Assembly (NCBI GenBank): GCA_017547845.1 | Contig: JAFYNZ010000053.1 | Coordinates: 29,198 to 93,197 of the forward strand | DNA from: Muribaculaceae bacterium | GTDB taxonomy: Bacteria > Bacteroidota > Bacteroidia > Bacteroidales > Muribaculaceae | DNA length: 64,000 nt | Direction: 5' to 3' | In this document: in pieces, positions 36,047 to 44,146 of the stretch | Numbering within the stretch: position 1 is the first letter of the stretch | How the letters are laid out: every line of letters begins with the position of its first letter | Made by a program: the position numbers and the translations under genes | Notes under the pieces: model-generated | What the model was told of the DNA's origin: nothing | Databases searched by the model: none | The model's input: the letters and a program-made list of their open reading frames with translations, nothing else

Positions 36047-36917
36047 CGCGGACCCAGATGGTGAATTCGTCGCGGAATTCGGTGGGCTTTAGGATTTCTA
36101 CCATAGTTCCCATTCCGAGCAATGCCATCAGAAAGTCGTAGGTGGGAGCAAGGAAGTATTCGAAGTCGGTGTATTCCTCTCCTGTCGATATTTCCCGCTG
36201 CGAGTGATGCAATGGCAATGAGCGAAGATAATGAGCATGTCCGCCATAGGCACGAATCACTATTCGACAAGCATCATTTTCACCCGACAATACCACGCCA
36301 TACATTTTAGCGAAGAAATCTTCGACTTGAAAATCTTTCGGCATGGTGAATTTTCGGTCCGTAGGCTCTACTCCTTTTACTCGATCAAGACCATAGAGCC
36401 ACATGTTTCCATTGCTTCCCTTGCCAAGAAGATACCATCTGTTTTGATGCAGTCGCAGGCCGTAAGGTTCGATTTCGAATGTGTGAGCATCACGACCAAA
36501 CCCTTGATATGTGAGATTGACAACTTGATATTCCTTCATAGACGAAAGCAAGGGAGCCAAATAATTTCTCCCGGAAGGTATTTCGTCGACCATGATGCGA
36601 TGGTTCATTCCTTTATGCTCAGCAAGCAGATTGCTGACTGCAAACGAGTCGATTATCCAACTCTTCAATTGGTCCTCATCAATTGCTTCGGGATTGTCGA
36701 TATAATAGCGATAACCGCCTCTCTTTTCGCACTCGATATTTACACCAAATTGCATCAGAATCGCAGTGCGCCAACGATTGAACTTGCATCGCAATAACGG
36801 TCTTCCTCCACTCAACTCCTCACAATCTTGCCACTTTGCAGAAATATCTTCGAGCGAGATGCGACCCGCGCGACGAATAGTATCAATCAGCCAAATATGT
36901 TTCTCAGTCTGTGTCAT
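36003..36917 (-). CDS. WYL-domain transcriptional regulator
   Basis: 304 aa. Residues about 1-75 look like a winged-helix DNA-binding region. The WYL domain covers about 125-195 with the signature RWYLLGKG (W161-Y162-L163) and the VVNLTYQGFG strand. A WCX-like C-terminal extension follows. Family knowledge: wH-WYL-WCX proteins such as BrxR and CapW bind palindromes as dimers and repress defence operons until a nucleic-acid-like ligand is sensed. The start overlaps the metallophosphoesterase stop by 4 nt. Position makes it the prime candidate for binding the TGTATCA-N5-TGATACA sites at 37554-37618 and 33944-33962. Whether it represses or activates cannot be read from the sequence. Confidence 0.9.
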   Translation of the reverse strand: MTQTEKHIWLIDTIRRAGRISLEDISAKWQDCEELSGGRPLLRCKFNRWRTAILMQFGVNIECEKRGGYRYYIDNPEAIDEDQLKSWIIDSFAVSNLLAEHKGMNHRIMVDEIPSGRNYLAPLLSSMKEYQVVNLTYQGFGRDAHTFEIEPYGLRLHQNRWYLLGKGSNGNMWLYGLDRVKGVEPTDRKFTMPKDFQVEDFFAKMYGVVLSGENDACRIVIRAYGGHAHYLRSLPLHHSQREISTGEEYTDFEYFLAPTYDFLMALLGMGTMVEILKPTEFRDEFTIWVRDLSQMYNINNQNNK

Positions 36918-37507
36918 ATCTCAATTATATTAGGAGAGTTTAATAAATCGTAGCTTTCATTCATAATAGCAGCATTGGAGAATATGGTATTGTCCTGTGT
37001 CAGAGTCCCATGTTGACTATGAATATGCCCAAACAAGTGCGCACGTGGGGCTATGCGTGTCACACGATGCAGAAGCACTTCCGACCCGTAATGGAAGCCA
37101 CCATCGAAGTCAAGGACTTTGTGTGGCGGTGCATGCGTGACAAGCACATCGACATCTGCCGGCACCTCATTGTAAAAATCTTCTTGGCGACCACTAAAAC
37201 TATCGCTCATAAACATAGAAATACCATAAAATTTCACTCCATTAATTATGACAGATGAATTGCAAAGATAGCTGACATTCTCATCGAGTCCGGAAAGCGA
37301 TGCCCCATACAGAGCTTCGTCATGGTTGCCACAAATGAAAATCTTATGACGATATGGCAAGTCGCAAAACCAATTCAGAAAATCGAGTGCTTCCGACTCA
37401 GTCCCTACCATACAGAAATCGCCTGAATGCACCACAACATCGGCCTCCGGTAGATTCCTAAGCCATCGATGCATGCCATGAGTGTCTGATAAATGCAATA
37501 TCTTCAT
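36914..37507 (-). CDS. Calcineurin-like metallophosphoesterase
   Basis: 197 aa from ATG 37507 (MKILHLSDTHG). Metal-binding motifs in order are D-x-H in LSDTHG, HSGDF, CGNHDE, VTHAPPH and FGHIHSQHG. The domain is complete and cytoplasmic. The superfamily cleaves phosphomono- or diesters, including nucleotides, cyclic nucleotides and DNA ends. The exact substrate is unknown. It heads the minus-strand operon with the WYL and UDG-like genes and is divergent from the large helicase. Its promoter (-7 TATATTTG at 37543-37536) lies 10 nt from a perfect palindrome. Confidence 0.92.
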   Translation of the reverse strand: MKILHLSDTHGMHRWLRNLPEADVVVHSGDFCMVGTESEALDFLNWFCDLPYRHKIFICGNHDEALYGASLSGLDENVSYLCNSSVIINGVKFYGISMFMSDSFSGRQEDFYNEVPADVDVLVTHAPPHKVLDFDGGFHYGSEVLLHRVTRIAPRAHLFGHIHSQHGTLTQDNTIFSNAAIMNESYDLLNSPNIIEI

Positions 37508-37535
37508 ATTAAAGAGAACCGCTAAAAATTTTCTG

Positions 37536-37543
37536 CAAATATA
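37536..37543 (-). promoter_or_regulatory. -7 box of the metallophosphoesterase-WYL operon
   Basis: TATATTTG on the minus strand, 28 nt before the ATG at 37507. Confidence 0.7.
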
Positions 37544-37553
37544 ACCATAAAGA

Positions 37554-37572
37554 TGTATCAAATCGTGATACA
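37554..37572. promoter_or_regulatory. Perfect palindromic operator, minus-strand side
   Basis: TGTATCA-AATCG-TGATACA. Both arms are exact and it lies 10 nt upstream of the minus-strand -7 box. Confidence 0.85.
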
Positions 37573-37592
37573 AGTTAAAAACTTTGCAAAGG

Positions 37593-37618
37593 TGTATCAA
37601 TAAATGATACATGATACA
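37593..37618. promoter_or_regulatory. Perfect palindromic operator plus an extra half-site, plus-strand side
   Basis: TGTATCA-ATAAA-TGATACA (37593-37611) is followed at once by another TGATACA (37612-37618). The palindrome ends 9 nt before the plus-strand -7 box TAATTTTG (37621-37628). Confidence 0.85.
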
Positions 37619-37620
37619 CC

Positions 37621-37628
37621 TAATTTTG
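37621..37628 (+). promoter_or_regulatory. -7 box of the helicase operon
   Basis: TAATTTTG, 17 nt before the helicase ATG. The palindrome occupies the place where the -33 element would be. Confidence 0.7.
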
Positions 37629-37645
37629 CCCATAAACCAGTAATT

Positions 37646-40600
37646 ATGACCGAAACAATGAGAAATAATAGTGCTTCTAATATCGAAATCCAGTCGTTAG
37701 GTGCTATAATTCCCGACCAACTCGCGGAAGAAACGAAATACGCTCATGCACAACTCAAGGAGGCATTGGGTAATGACATCGAAGGGTTTGTAGCCAATCG
37801 TCTTCAGTTTTCGCCCGAAGAACTTGCGATGGCTTTGGCTACCGAACAAATAGAAGGCGTGGCATTCGCAATCTACAACATCGAGGCTCGTGGGCAGTCG
37901 GTAATAATCGGCGACCAAACCGGTATCGGCAAGGGACGACAAGCCGCTGCGTTAATCCGATATGGTATGTTGGCAGGGTATTTACCTATTTTTCTCACTG
38001 ATAGGTACACCTTGTTTAGCGACATGTATCGCGACTGCAAGGCTCTCGGAATCAAAGATGCTCGTCCGCTGATATTAAATCTCGGAGCGTCAATCGTAGA
38101 TTTTGACAGACCAATAGAAGACGAAGAGGCACAGCACAAAGATGAAATATGGACACCGGACGAAGACACTGACGATGAAGACTTGATGGATGTTTACACT
38201 CAGCACTATGAAGAAGTCTATAAGTCGCCGAAAAAAGCCGAACTTGCGACGATGTATCAATCCGGAGATATACCCGACGGACGTTTCGAATATGCGATGC
38301 TATCATATTCACAGCTCAAAGATGCACGAAAAGATATGACACGTCTTGACTTCCTGACCTCACTGTGTGAGAAACATCGTGTCCTCTTCATCTTCGATGA
38401 GGCACATAAAAGCAGTAGTGTTTCAGCCGGCAAAATTTCTGTCATAACACAGGGCATTAATTCGATATTGGAGACATGCCCACAGACTCAATGCGTGTTT
38501 CTGTCTGCCACATTCGCAAAACGCCCGGAGTGTCTGATCACCTTCATGCGTCAAACTATACTTAATTCATTAGCGACAGGCGAAACATTGCAACAAGCCT
38601 TTTCCGGTGGTGGCGTGCAGATGCAAGAATATGTCGCATCAATGCTCGCCAAAGAGGGGCAAATGCTCAGACGTGAGCATTGCAACGATGAGCTTCCTGA
38701 GCCGACCTACACCTATCTTGACGATAAACTCGAGATTCATTCCGCTCTATTCGACAAGGTGATGTATCACTTTAGAGAATTGGTGAAATTGTCTGACACG
38801 GTAAAAGAATTCCTCACTAAAGCCTCCATGCTTGAGGTGAACACGTTCCGTCCCTACCCCACACGCGCACAGCTTTTTTATGTCAACAAAATCTTGTTAC
38901 TATCATTGAAAGCGATAGATGTTGCAGAAGCCGCAGTGCGCGAAGTTCAGTCAGGTCGCAGCGTAGTAATCGGCATGAGCGACACACTTGAATGCGTGCT
39001 TCGCGATAGTATTGACACTATGACCGGCGAATGCTCCAAAGGAGACTTCTCCACTATTCTACTGCGACTCTTAGACAAGACTCTTTGCAACCCCAAGAAC
39101 TACAAGCAGACTGTGTATGATTTAGACTTTAGCGACGTTTCTGACCCTACAGAATTGAATTCTCTGCTCAATGACATTCAAACTTACGAACATCAGATAA
39201 GAGCCAACATCATGAAAGAGGTGTTTCATCTGCCTATGTCGCCTATTGATGTCATCAGACAATTGGTGACACAAGAACGTTTCACCGACAAGAAGGGCAT
39301 CGTCAGGGATATCCGTTTCGAAGAGTGCACCGGACGTGCCCGACAACTTGAATATCTATCGCCTGAGGGTGATGACGATTTTAAGAATGCTACAGTAATT
39401 CCGAGAAAAAAGCGCCATTCCAACCTCATCTACAACGATTTTCAAAACAACAAGTTGGACATTATCCTCATTAATGCCTGTGGAGCTATCGGTGCGAGTG
39501 CCCATGCTGTCGCCACGGCGGAAGTGGCAGAGAGTGATGTACGTCAGCGCAAAATGCTTATCGTTCAAAACGACCTTGACGTAAATATCGACCTTCAGAA
39601 ACGAGGTCGTATAAATCGCACAGGACAAATCGCCGAGTTGCCCCCATTATACGAATATATCATCACCGCCATTCCTTCTGAAAAGCGTCTCAACATGATG
39701 CTCCGTGCTAAGTTGCGCTCTCTTAGTGCCAACACTACAGCCAATCAAGACCAAGACAAAAAGCAAGCCGATTTTATAGACATCACCAACAAATACGGCA
39801 ATCTTGTCACGCAAGAATTTATCGCTTCAAATCAGGAACTTGCATTTGTACTCGGTCTAAACAAAACAGCCACTGCAAGCCAATTGCTTGCTCGCATTGC
39901 AATGCTTAGCGTTGCCGCTCAGCAAGATATCATCGACGAAATTTTCGGAGCATACCAAAGCATGGAGCAAGAACTGCGACGCATCAATCAGTGGGATCTC
40001 GAAAGAGAATATCGCGACTTCGAAGCTGAGTTTATAAAAGAAGAACTCTTCACAGCACCGATAAACAACTCTGCATTAGGAGGAGCTTCGATGCTTTCTA
40101 CATTCCGATGCCGCCATCGCACTTACCCATACGATGCTACTTCGCTACAGCTGTGCATCGACCAAGCGAAAATGGCTTACGGCGACAAATTAGCAGACTC
40201 TGTCGAGTTGCACGAGGAAATATTGAGATATTATCAAAATGAAACAAAGAAAATACGCGACAAAATAGCATTTCGAAAAGAGGCTCTTTCCGAAGCAACA
40301 CTTAACTCTCTGCTTAAATATGGACTTGACCGCAAAGTGGCAAAAAATCTAATGGTCCAATCTCGCCGGTCGAACGAATTATCCGAGTATCACATTGGTG
40401 ATTGCATTCAGGAAAAGGCTCAACTCAGAAGAATTTTAAGCAAATTGAAATCCTACAAAATTGATTACACCGATTTGCTTTCTCGCGAAAAGAAGAGCAT
40501 TACAATGCTTGCAGATCAACGTCAGCGACTGCTCAATGTCATATCCAAAGCCGTAATAGGTCAAGGTTACTACAATATATTGGGCTTTATGCCGGTCGAA

Positions 40601-42037
40601 GAAAATGTTGATAGGGTGATAGCCGTGCTCAAAGAGGTGAGATTTGACAAGAACCCAGAGAAACGTTTCTTGCCAAGCAAAGTGCAGTTTGTCTTTGCTC
40701 TCTCAGCCGTACACAAAGAGCTTGTGCTCAATTTGGTGGACAAAGGTTCTTGCAGCAATTACACCCGACTTTTAGGCATTCTGACATCTCAGACATGGAC
40801 GTTTTCTCATTCTTCTTGGAACAAGGAAATAGCAAAATACAACAACCGTATTTTGGAACGCAAGATTATCACCGGCAATATTCTGGGCGCTTTTTGCAAC
40901 CCTCTCATTCAGGCCATGAAGCCTCGCTTCATCACCTTCTCATTGGCTTCCATTGATGGTGAGCAGCCTACGATTGAACGCGGTCTGCTTTTACCAATGT
41001 CAGGAGAAAATACTGAGAAAGCAATATCTGTGGCTATGCTTCCTCTTTCTAATGGGCTGAAATTTGCGACGGCACTCAATCATGTGTATCAGATTTCAGG
41101 CATAGGTGTGGACTTTTCTATAACCCCTTCAAGAAAAGACAACGAGTCTGAATTGGCATTCCACATTAGTGTAAACGAAAAGGATTCTCGGAAATTCGAA
41201 TCCGACAATCGTTTTGACACCATCAGAGAGTATTTTAAGGCTTCCCGAGTGAGATCTATGTTCAACCACAACAGCAAGAGCACAAAACGCCCCTTGATGC
41301 ATTACATGACAGAAAACTTGTCTGCTCAATCGACTGAATTCGACATTATAATGACCCTATTGGCATCATTACACACCGTCATTATGATTCCGAGAGAATA
41401 TCTCACAGTCGGAGAAATGAAGGGGTATAGCCATAGAAGCAACACCACCGACGCAAATAATAATTGGCCATATCTTGACTGGCAAAAGTCGCCTATTTTG
41501 CCTCCTTCAAGACAAGAAGAACAAATAAGAATATCGGCTCCTATCGTAAAGGGATCGAATGTCTGCTATGTCGATGAATATCCGTCACACTTGTCTCTTT
41601 GTCAAAACACGCTGTCATATCAAGGTCGATCATTCAGTGAGCAAAATATCGTTAGAAAAATCAGATCATTGTATTTCGATTGGCATAATCTATATATGTC
41701 GTCTATCCAAGACAAGAACGACTACACTTTGAGCAGATTGGCAAGTAAAGTGTCTGACGAGATGCATCGACTGCTGACCAATTCCATCAAAGAACCGACC
41801 ATTTCAATCAAAGACGCAGTCCTCAAAATGCTTGAAGAAGAAATCAACAAATACAAGTTGTCAACCATTGGCGTTATAATCGAAAAGTATCAGACCGATA
41901 TGTTGTTTATGTCACCTCCGAAAGAAGATGCAGAGAAATTTCTCGATAGCTGCCTTTGCGATTCTCGCCTTGACAAGATAAGACGTAGCCTTGAAAATTA
42001 CATTAATGGAAAAACCGATATCATCACAGACTTATGA
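37646..42037 (+). CDS. Strawberry-notch-type superfamily 2 helicase/ATPase
   Basis: 1463 aa from ATG 37646 (MTETMRNNSASN). The upstream in-frame start at 37604 falls in the operator. Helicase motifs are a Q-like block ATEQIEGVAFAI, Walker A GDQTGIGKGR (residues 89-98), Walker B/motif II IFDEAHKSS (D251), motif III VFLSATF, a C-terminal lobe with NACGAIGASAH and QNDLDVNIDLQKRGRINRTGQ-like motif VI (arginines around residues 653-658). The GIGKGR and GRINRTGQ forms are typical of the strawberry notch (SNO) group, which is rare on bacterial chromosomes but common in phages and plasmids, sometimes inside polyvalent or DarB-like antirestriction proteins. The last about 600 residues are unfamiliar. 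The stop overlaps the next gene by 4 nt. Confidence 0.88.
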   Translation: MTETMRNNSASNIEIQSLGAIIPDQLAEETKYAHAQLKEALGNDIEGFVANRLQFSPEELAMALATEQIEGVAFAIYNIEARGQSVIIGDQTGIGKGRQAAALIRYGMLAGYLPIFLTDRYTLFSDMYRDCKALGIKDARPLILNLGASIVDFDRPIEDEEAQHKDEIWTPDEDTDDEDLMDVYTQHYEEVYKSPKKAELATMYQSGDIPDGRFEYAMLSYSQLKDARKDMTRLDFLTSLCEKHRVLFIFDEAHKSSSVSAGKISVITQGINSILETCPQTQCVFLSATFAKRPECLITFMRQTILNSLATGETLQQAFSGGGVQMQEYVASMLAKEGQMLRREHCNDELPEPTYTYLDDKLEIHSALFDKVMYHFRELVKLSDTVKEFLTKASMLEVNTFRPYPTRAQLFYVNKILLLSLKAIDVAEAAVREVQSGRSVVIGMSDTLECVLRDSIDTMTGECSKGDFSTILLRLLDKTLCNPKNYKQTVYDLDFSDVSDPTELNSLLNDIQTYEHQIRANIMKEVFHLPMSPIDVIRQLVTQERFTDKKGIVRDIRFEECTGRARQLEYLSPEGDDDFKNATVIPRKKRHSNLIYNDFQNNKLDIILINACGAIGASAHAVATAEVAESDVRQRKMLIVQNDLDVNIDLQKRGRINRTGQIAELPPLYEYIITAIPSEKRLNMMLRAKLRSLSANTTANQDQDKKQADFIDITNKYGNLVTQEFIASNQELAFVLGLNKTATASQLLARIAMLSVAAQQDIIDEIFGAYQSMEQELRRINQWDLEREYRDFEAEFIKEELFTAPINNSALGGASMLSTFRCRHRTYPYDATSLQLCIDQAKMAYGDKLADSVELHEEILRYYQNETKKIRDKIAFRKEALSEATLNSLLKYGLDRKVAKNLMVQSRRSNELSEYHIGDCIQEKAQLRRILSKLKSYKIDYTDLLSREKKSITMLADQRQRLLNVISKAVIGQGYYNILGFMPVEENVDRVIAVLKEVRFDKNPEKRFLPSKVQFVFALSAVHKELVLNLVDKGSCSNYTRLLGILTSQTWTFSHSSWNKEIAKYNNRILERKIITGNILGAFCNPLIQAMKPRFITFSLASIDGEQPTIERGLLLPMSGENTEKAISVAMLPLSNGLKFATALNHVYQISGIGVDFSITPSRKDNESELAFHISVNEKDSRKFESDNRFDTIREYFKASRVRSMFNHNSKSTKRPLMHYMTENLSAQSTEFDIIMTLLASLHTVIMIPREYLTVGEMKGYSHRSNTTDANNNWPYLDWQKSPILPPSRQEEQIRISAPIVKGSNVCYVDEYPSHLSLCQNTLSYQGRSFSEQNIVRKIRSLYFDWHNLYMSSIQDKNDYTLSRLASKVSDEMHRLLTNSIKEPTISIKDAVLKMLEEEINKYKLSTIGVIIEKYQTDMLFMSPPKEDAEKFLDSCLCDSRLDKIRRSLENYINGKTDIITDL

Positions 42038-42666
42038 GTTACATAGGACAGACAGGTATGGCAAGAATTGACCATAAAAATATGCTCAATCTTCAACAGG
42101 CAAAACAAATGCTCAGCGAAGGATGTGCCCCATCTACCATTAAAATCCAAACAGGTTGGGAACTTGGTATCGATGGATTGTGGCGTTACGAAATTCTCGA
42201 CCCATTCTTGCCGAATTCCGAAATAGAGGCATACGTAAAACCTCGTTTCGGAGAATCGATAAATATCCGATTGATATTGCAGGATAACCTCATATTAGAC
42301 GCATACCCTCAATTTGAAAACTTGACACTTTATGCTATGTATTCTCCTCAAAAAGGCGTAGCCGGGTATTATAATCCGTCAACCAACGGCATGGTTATCT
42401 CTATGGGCAGACCATCGGATAAGTTTGAGTATCAGATCGAAGGAGTTCTGCTTCATGAAATCCAACATCTTATCCAAAATATCGAGGGCTTTGCACAAGG
42501 AGGAAATCCCAAAGCAATCGGAATGAGGCGTTACCTTCGACTCGCCGGAGAAGTTGAAGCTCGCAACATCTGCCTTCGTCATTTCTTGACAGATGACGAA
42601 CGTCGTCGCACCCTTCGCACCGAAACCCAAGACATTGAGGACAAAGATCAAATCATAATTTGTTAG
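42034..42666 (+). CDS. HEXXH protein related to mobile-element polyvalent-protein domains
   Basis: 210 aa. It carries LLHEIQHLIQNIEGFAQGGN followed by LAGEVEARNICLRHFL, an HEXXH zinc-peptidase-like motif with a downstream Glu. This arrangement is what I recognise from the large polyvalent proteins of phages and conjugative elements, where it sits on one chain next to SNO-type helicases. Here the two are separate but coupled: the ATG overlaps the helicase stop (ATGA). No signal peptide, so it acts in the cytoplasm. The target is unknown; self-processing or cleavage of a host or phage protein is possible. Confidence 0.75.
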   Translation: MSYIGQTGMARIDHKNMLNLQQAKQMLSEGCAPSTIKIQTGWELGIDGLWRYEILDPFLPNSEIEAYVKPRFGESINIRLILQDNLILDAYPQFENLTLYAMYSPQKGVAGYYNPSTNGMVISMGRPSDKFEYQIEGVLLHEIQHLIQNIEGFAQGGNPKAIGMRRYLRLAGEVEARNICLRHFLTDDERRRTLRTETQDIEDKDQIIIC

Positions 42667-42771
42667 TCAAGCACAAAATCCCGCTTATGTGTGATTCGGA
42701 AATCATCACAAAGCAATTCATAGAAGCTCCCACATTTCGTATGGATGAGTCGAATAGGAGCCTCTGTGGTT
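42667..42771. other. Short spacer with no recognisable feature
   Basis: All frames are broken. It separates the helicase operon from the prophage-remnant region. Confidence 0.4.
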
Positions 42772-42801
42772 AGAATTTCATGGAGGCGACAAAAATGATG
42801 C
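42772..42801. repeat. Copy 1 of the PAP2-3'-end direct repeat
   Basis: 30 bp identical to 43546-43575. The first 19 bp (AGAATTTCATGGAGGCGAC) also equal the 3' end of the intact PAP2 gene at 44431-44449. Confidence 0.85.
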
Positions 42802-43153
42802 TTATAACCAACGTGTGCGCCGCGCCAACTCGAAACTCTTTAAACCCATCATCAGTCAGATTATAACAATCGAGAACGGCAATCGAAAGTCCTTCGAACG
42901 CTTTTTGAATGATGTTCGAAAGATTGACAAGACTTAAAATAGCAACTACCTGCGTGCCGAATACAACTTCGTTCAAACTTCGGTTCAAATGGCTGCCAAA
43001 TGGGAGGAATTTATGGAGGATGGTGACCGTTATAATCTCCAATACAGAACGGCCAATGATGGTAAGGTGCGCCCGGAACACGCCGCGATGCACGGAATAA
43101 CGCTTCCACCTTCAGACCCGTTCTGGGAGGAGTTCTACCCACCTAACGGTTAA
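42779..43153 (+). pseudogene. Remnant of a phage minor head protein (MuF/SPP1 gp7-like)
   Basis: The frame reads NDAYNQRVRRANSKLFK, then FLNDVRKIDKT, a stop, then NYLRAEYNFVQTSVQMAAKW, DGDRYNLQYRTANDGKVRPE, HAAMHGITLPPSDPFW and EEFYPPNG before a final stop. This is the conserved region of Mu gpF-like head morphogenesis proteins (YRTAxDxxVRPEHAxxHGxTLPxxDPFW). One in-frame TAA interrupts it, and it ends exactly where the conserved WxCRC motif should follow. It is a decayed prophage fragment. Confidence 0.85.
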
Positions 43154-43160
43154 AAAGTCA

Positions 43161-43182
43161 GAGGAATGATTGCTCATTCCTC
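43161..43182. other. Stem-loop before the first small-gene copy
   Basis: GAGGAATGA and TCATTCCTC form a perfect 9-bp stem with a 4-nt loop. There is no T run. Confidence 0.5.
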
Positions 43183-43188
43183 CTTCTG

Positions 43189-43311
43189 CAACGAATCGGT
43201 GGTCATTAGCCACGGAATCGTTATCGCAAAGGTAATAACTTTTTTTCTAATAACAACAATATGGACAAAATTATTTCATTTCTAAGAGAGAAAAATCGTT
43301 TCAAACGACTT
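43189..43311. repeat. 123-bp direct repeat, copy 1
   Basis: Leader plus first 17 codons of a small membrane gene. It matches 43854-43976 with two mismatches. The leader contains an imperfect stem-loop (43190-43218, around CGAATCGGTGG and CCACGGAATCG). Confidence 0.9.
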
Positions 43312-43464
43312 ATTATAGGGCTGTTAGTTGGATTATTCGCTTTCAATCCATGGACTGCCATCTACTCAGCTACGGTACTTGCATCATGCCTTGAACTCAA
43401 GAACAAGCTTAGAGGCAGTTATTGGGATTGGTTGGACTGGATATTGACATTACTTCTCTCTTAA
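43261..43464 (+). CDS. Small holin-like membrane protein, copy A
   Basis: 67 aa: a basic N-terminus (MDKIISFLREKNRFKR), a hydrophobic segment (LIIGLLVGLFAFNPWTAIYS), ATVLASCLELK and a C-terminal WDWLDWILTLLLS. It resembles the small membrane proteins next to lysis genes in Bacteroides prophages, which are usually somewhat longer with a second full membrane segment, so this copy may be truncated. Two further damaged copies follow downstream. Confidence 0.6.
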   Translation: MDKIISFLREKNRFKRLIIGLLVGLFAFNPWTAIYSATVLASCLELKNKLRGSYWDWLDWILTLLLS

Positions 43465-43545
43465 GCCGAGAATGTTTTAACTATCTATTTTTGACCTATA
43501 CACCTCATTTTTGCAGAACTAATGGGCATAATATTAGTATGCTTC

Positions 43546-43575
43546 AGAATTTCATGGAGGCGACAAAAATGATGC
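43546..43575. repeat. Copy 2 of the PAP2-3'-end direct repeat
   Basis: Identical to 42772-42801. The homology to the intact PAP2 locus extends leftward over copy A of the small gene. Confidence 0.85.
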
Positions 43576-43826
43576 CCCGACTTACGCATCAATGGATTGT
43601 GGTACGAGCATGAGGGATTCGTTACTGATAATCCCAAGCGTGCATTCTCAAATATGATGACTCATGGTTTGAAATAATCTAATCGAATCATTATTGATCA
43701 TCCCGGTTTAACAGAACGTTATATAAAACGAAGCATATACAATCGAATCAACTATGGGGAGGATATTGAAGAGGTATGGCTAAGAGAAAGCAATGGAAAT
43801 CTTACCCTGTTGTATAAAAAACGGAC
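43573..43826 (+). pseudogene. Remnant of a CDI/MuF-type nuclease toxin domain
   Basis: The frame reads CPDLRINGLWYEHEGFVTDN, then AFSNMMTHGLK, a TAA, then SNRIIIDHPGLTERYIKRSI and NYGEDIEEVWLRESNGNLTL. The CPDLR-x-NG-x-[FY]YE, GLKQSxxIII and RYIKxxI patterns resemble the C-terminal nuclease toxin of MuF-type phage proteins and contact-dependent inhibition toxins. The TAA stands where Gln (CAA) is expected. Only this C-terminal part is left. Confidence 0.7.
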
Positions 43827-43845
43827 GGCTAACCAATGGTTAGCC
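43827..43845. other. Stem-loop before the second small-gene copy
   Basis: GGCTAACC-AAT-GGTTAGCC, a perfect 8-bp stem. It occupies the same relative place as the hairpin at 43161-43182 although the sequence differs. Confidence 0.5.
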
Positions 43846-43853
43846 CCCGCTAT

Positions 43854-43976
43854 CAACGAATCGGTGGTCATTAGCCACGGAATCGTTATCGCAAAGTTAA
43901 TAACTTTTTTTCTAATAACAACAATATGGACAAAATTATTTCATTTTTAAGAGAGAAAAATCGTTTCAAACGACTT
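43854..43976. repeat. 123-bp direct repeat, copy 2
   Basis: Second copy of 43189-43311. Confidence 0.9.
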
Positions 43977-44060
43977 AAAAAAGGTGTGAGCGTACGCCAT
44001 ATAATTTACGCTATCAATAGTGCAAAATGTCTCGAATTAAAGACCTTTGATTTTGAATAA
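43926..44060 (+). CDS. Small ORF, copy B: shared start with a different C-terminus
   Basis: 44 aa. The first 17 codons are those of copy A (MDKIISFLREKNRFKRL), but the hydrophobic body is replaced by KKGVSVRHIIYAINSAKCL and a short tail. Probably a recombination product without function, although the leader is intact and it may be translated. Confidence 0.35.
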   Translation: MDKIISFLREKNRFKRLKKGVSVRHIIYAINSAKCLELKTFDFE

Positions 44061-44146
44061 AAAAAGCGAAGTCGGACCCGAAGGCTCCCCAACCTCACCA
44101 AATTGGATGCCACAAAGATAGTAACATTTTTTCAAATAATAGCATT

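Noticed and set aside
37604-37645. Earlier in-frame start for the helicase
   Set aside because: It would place the start codon inside the palindromic operator and upstream of the -7 box.
43190-43240. Folded leader considered as an integron attC or a transposon end
   Set aside because: No attC core (GTTRRRY), no transposase or integrase nearby, and no target-site duplication.
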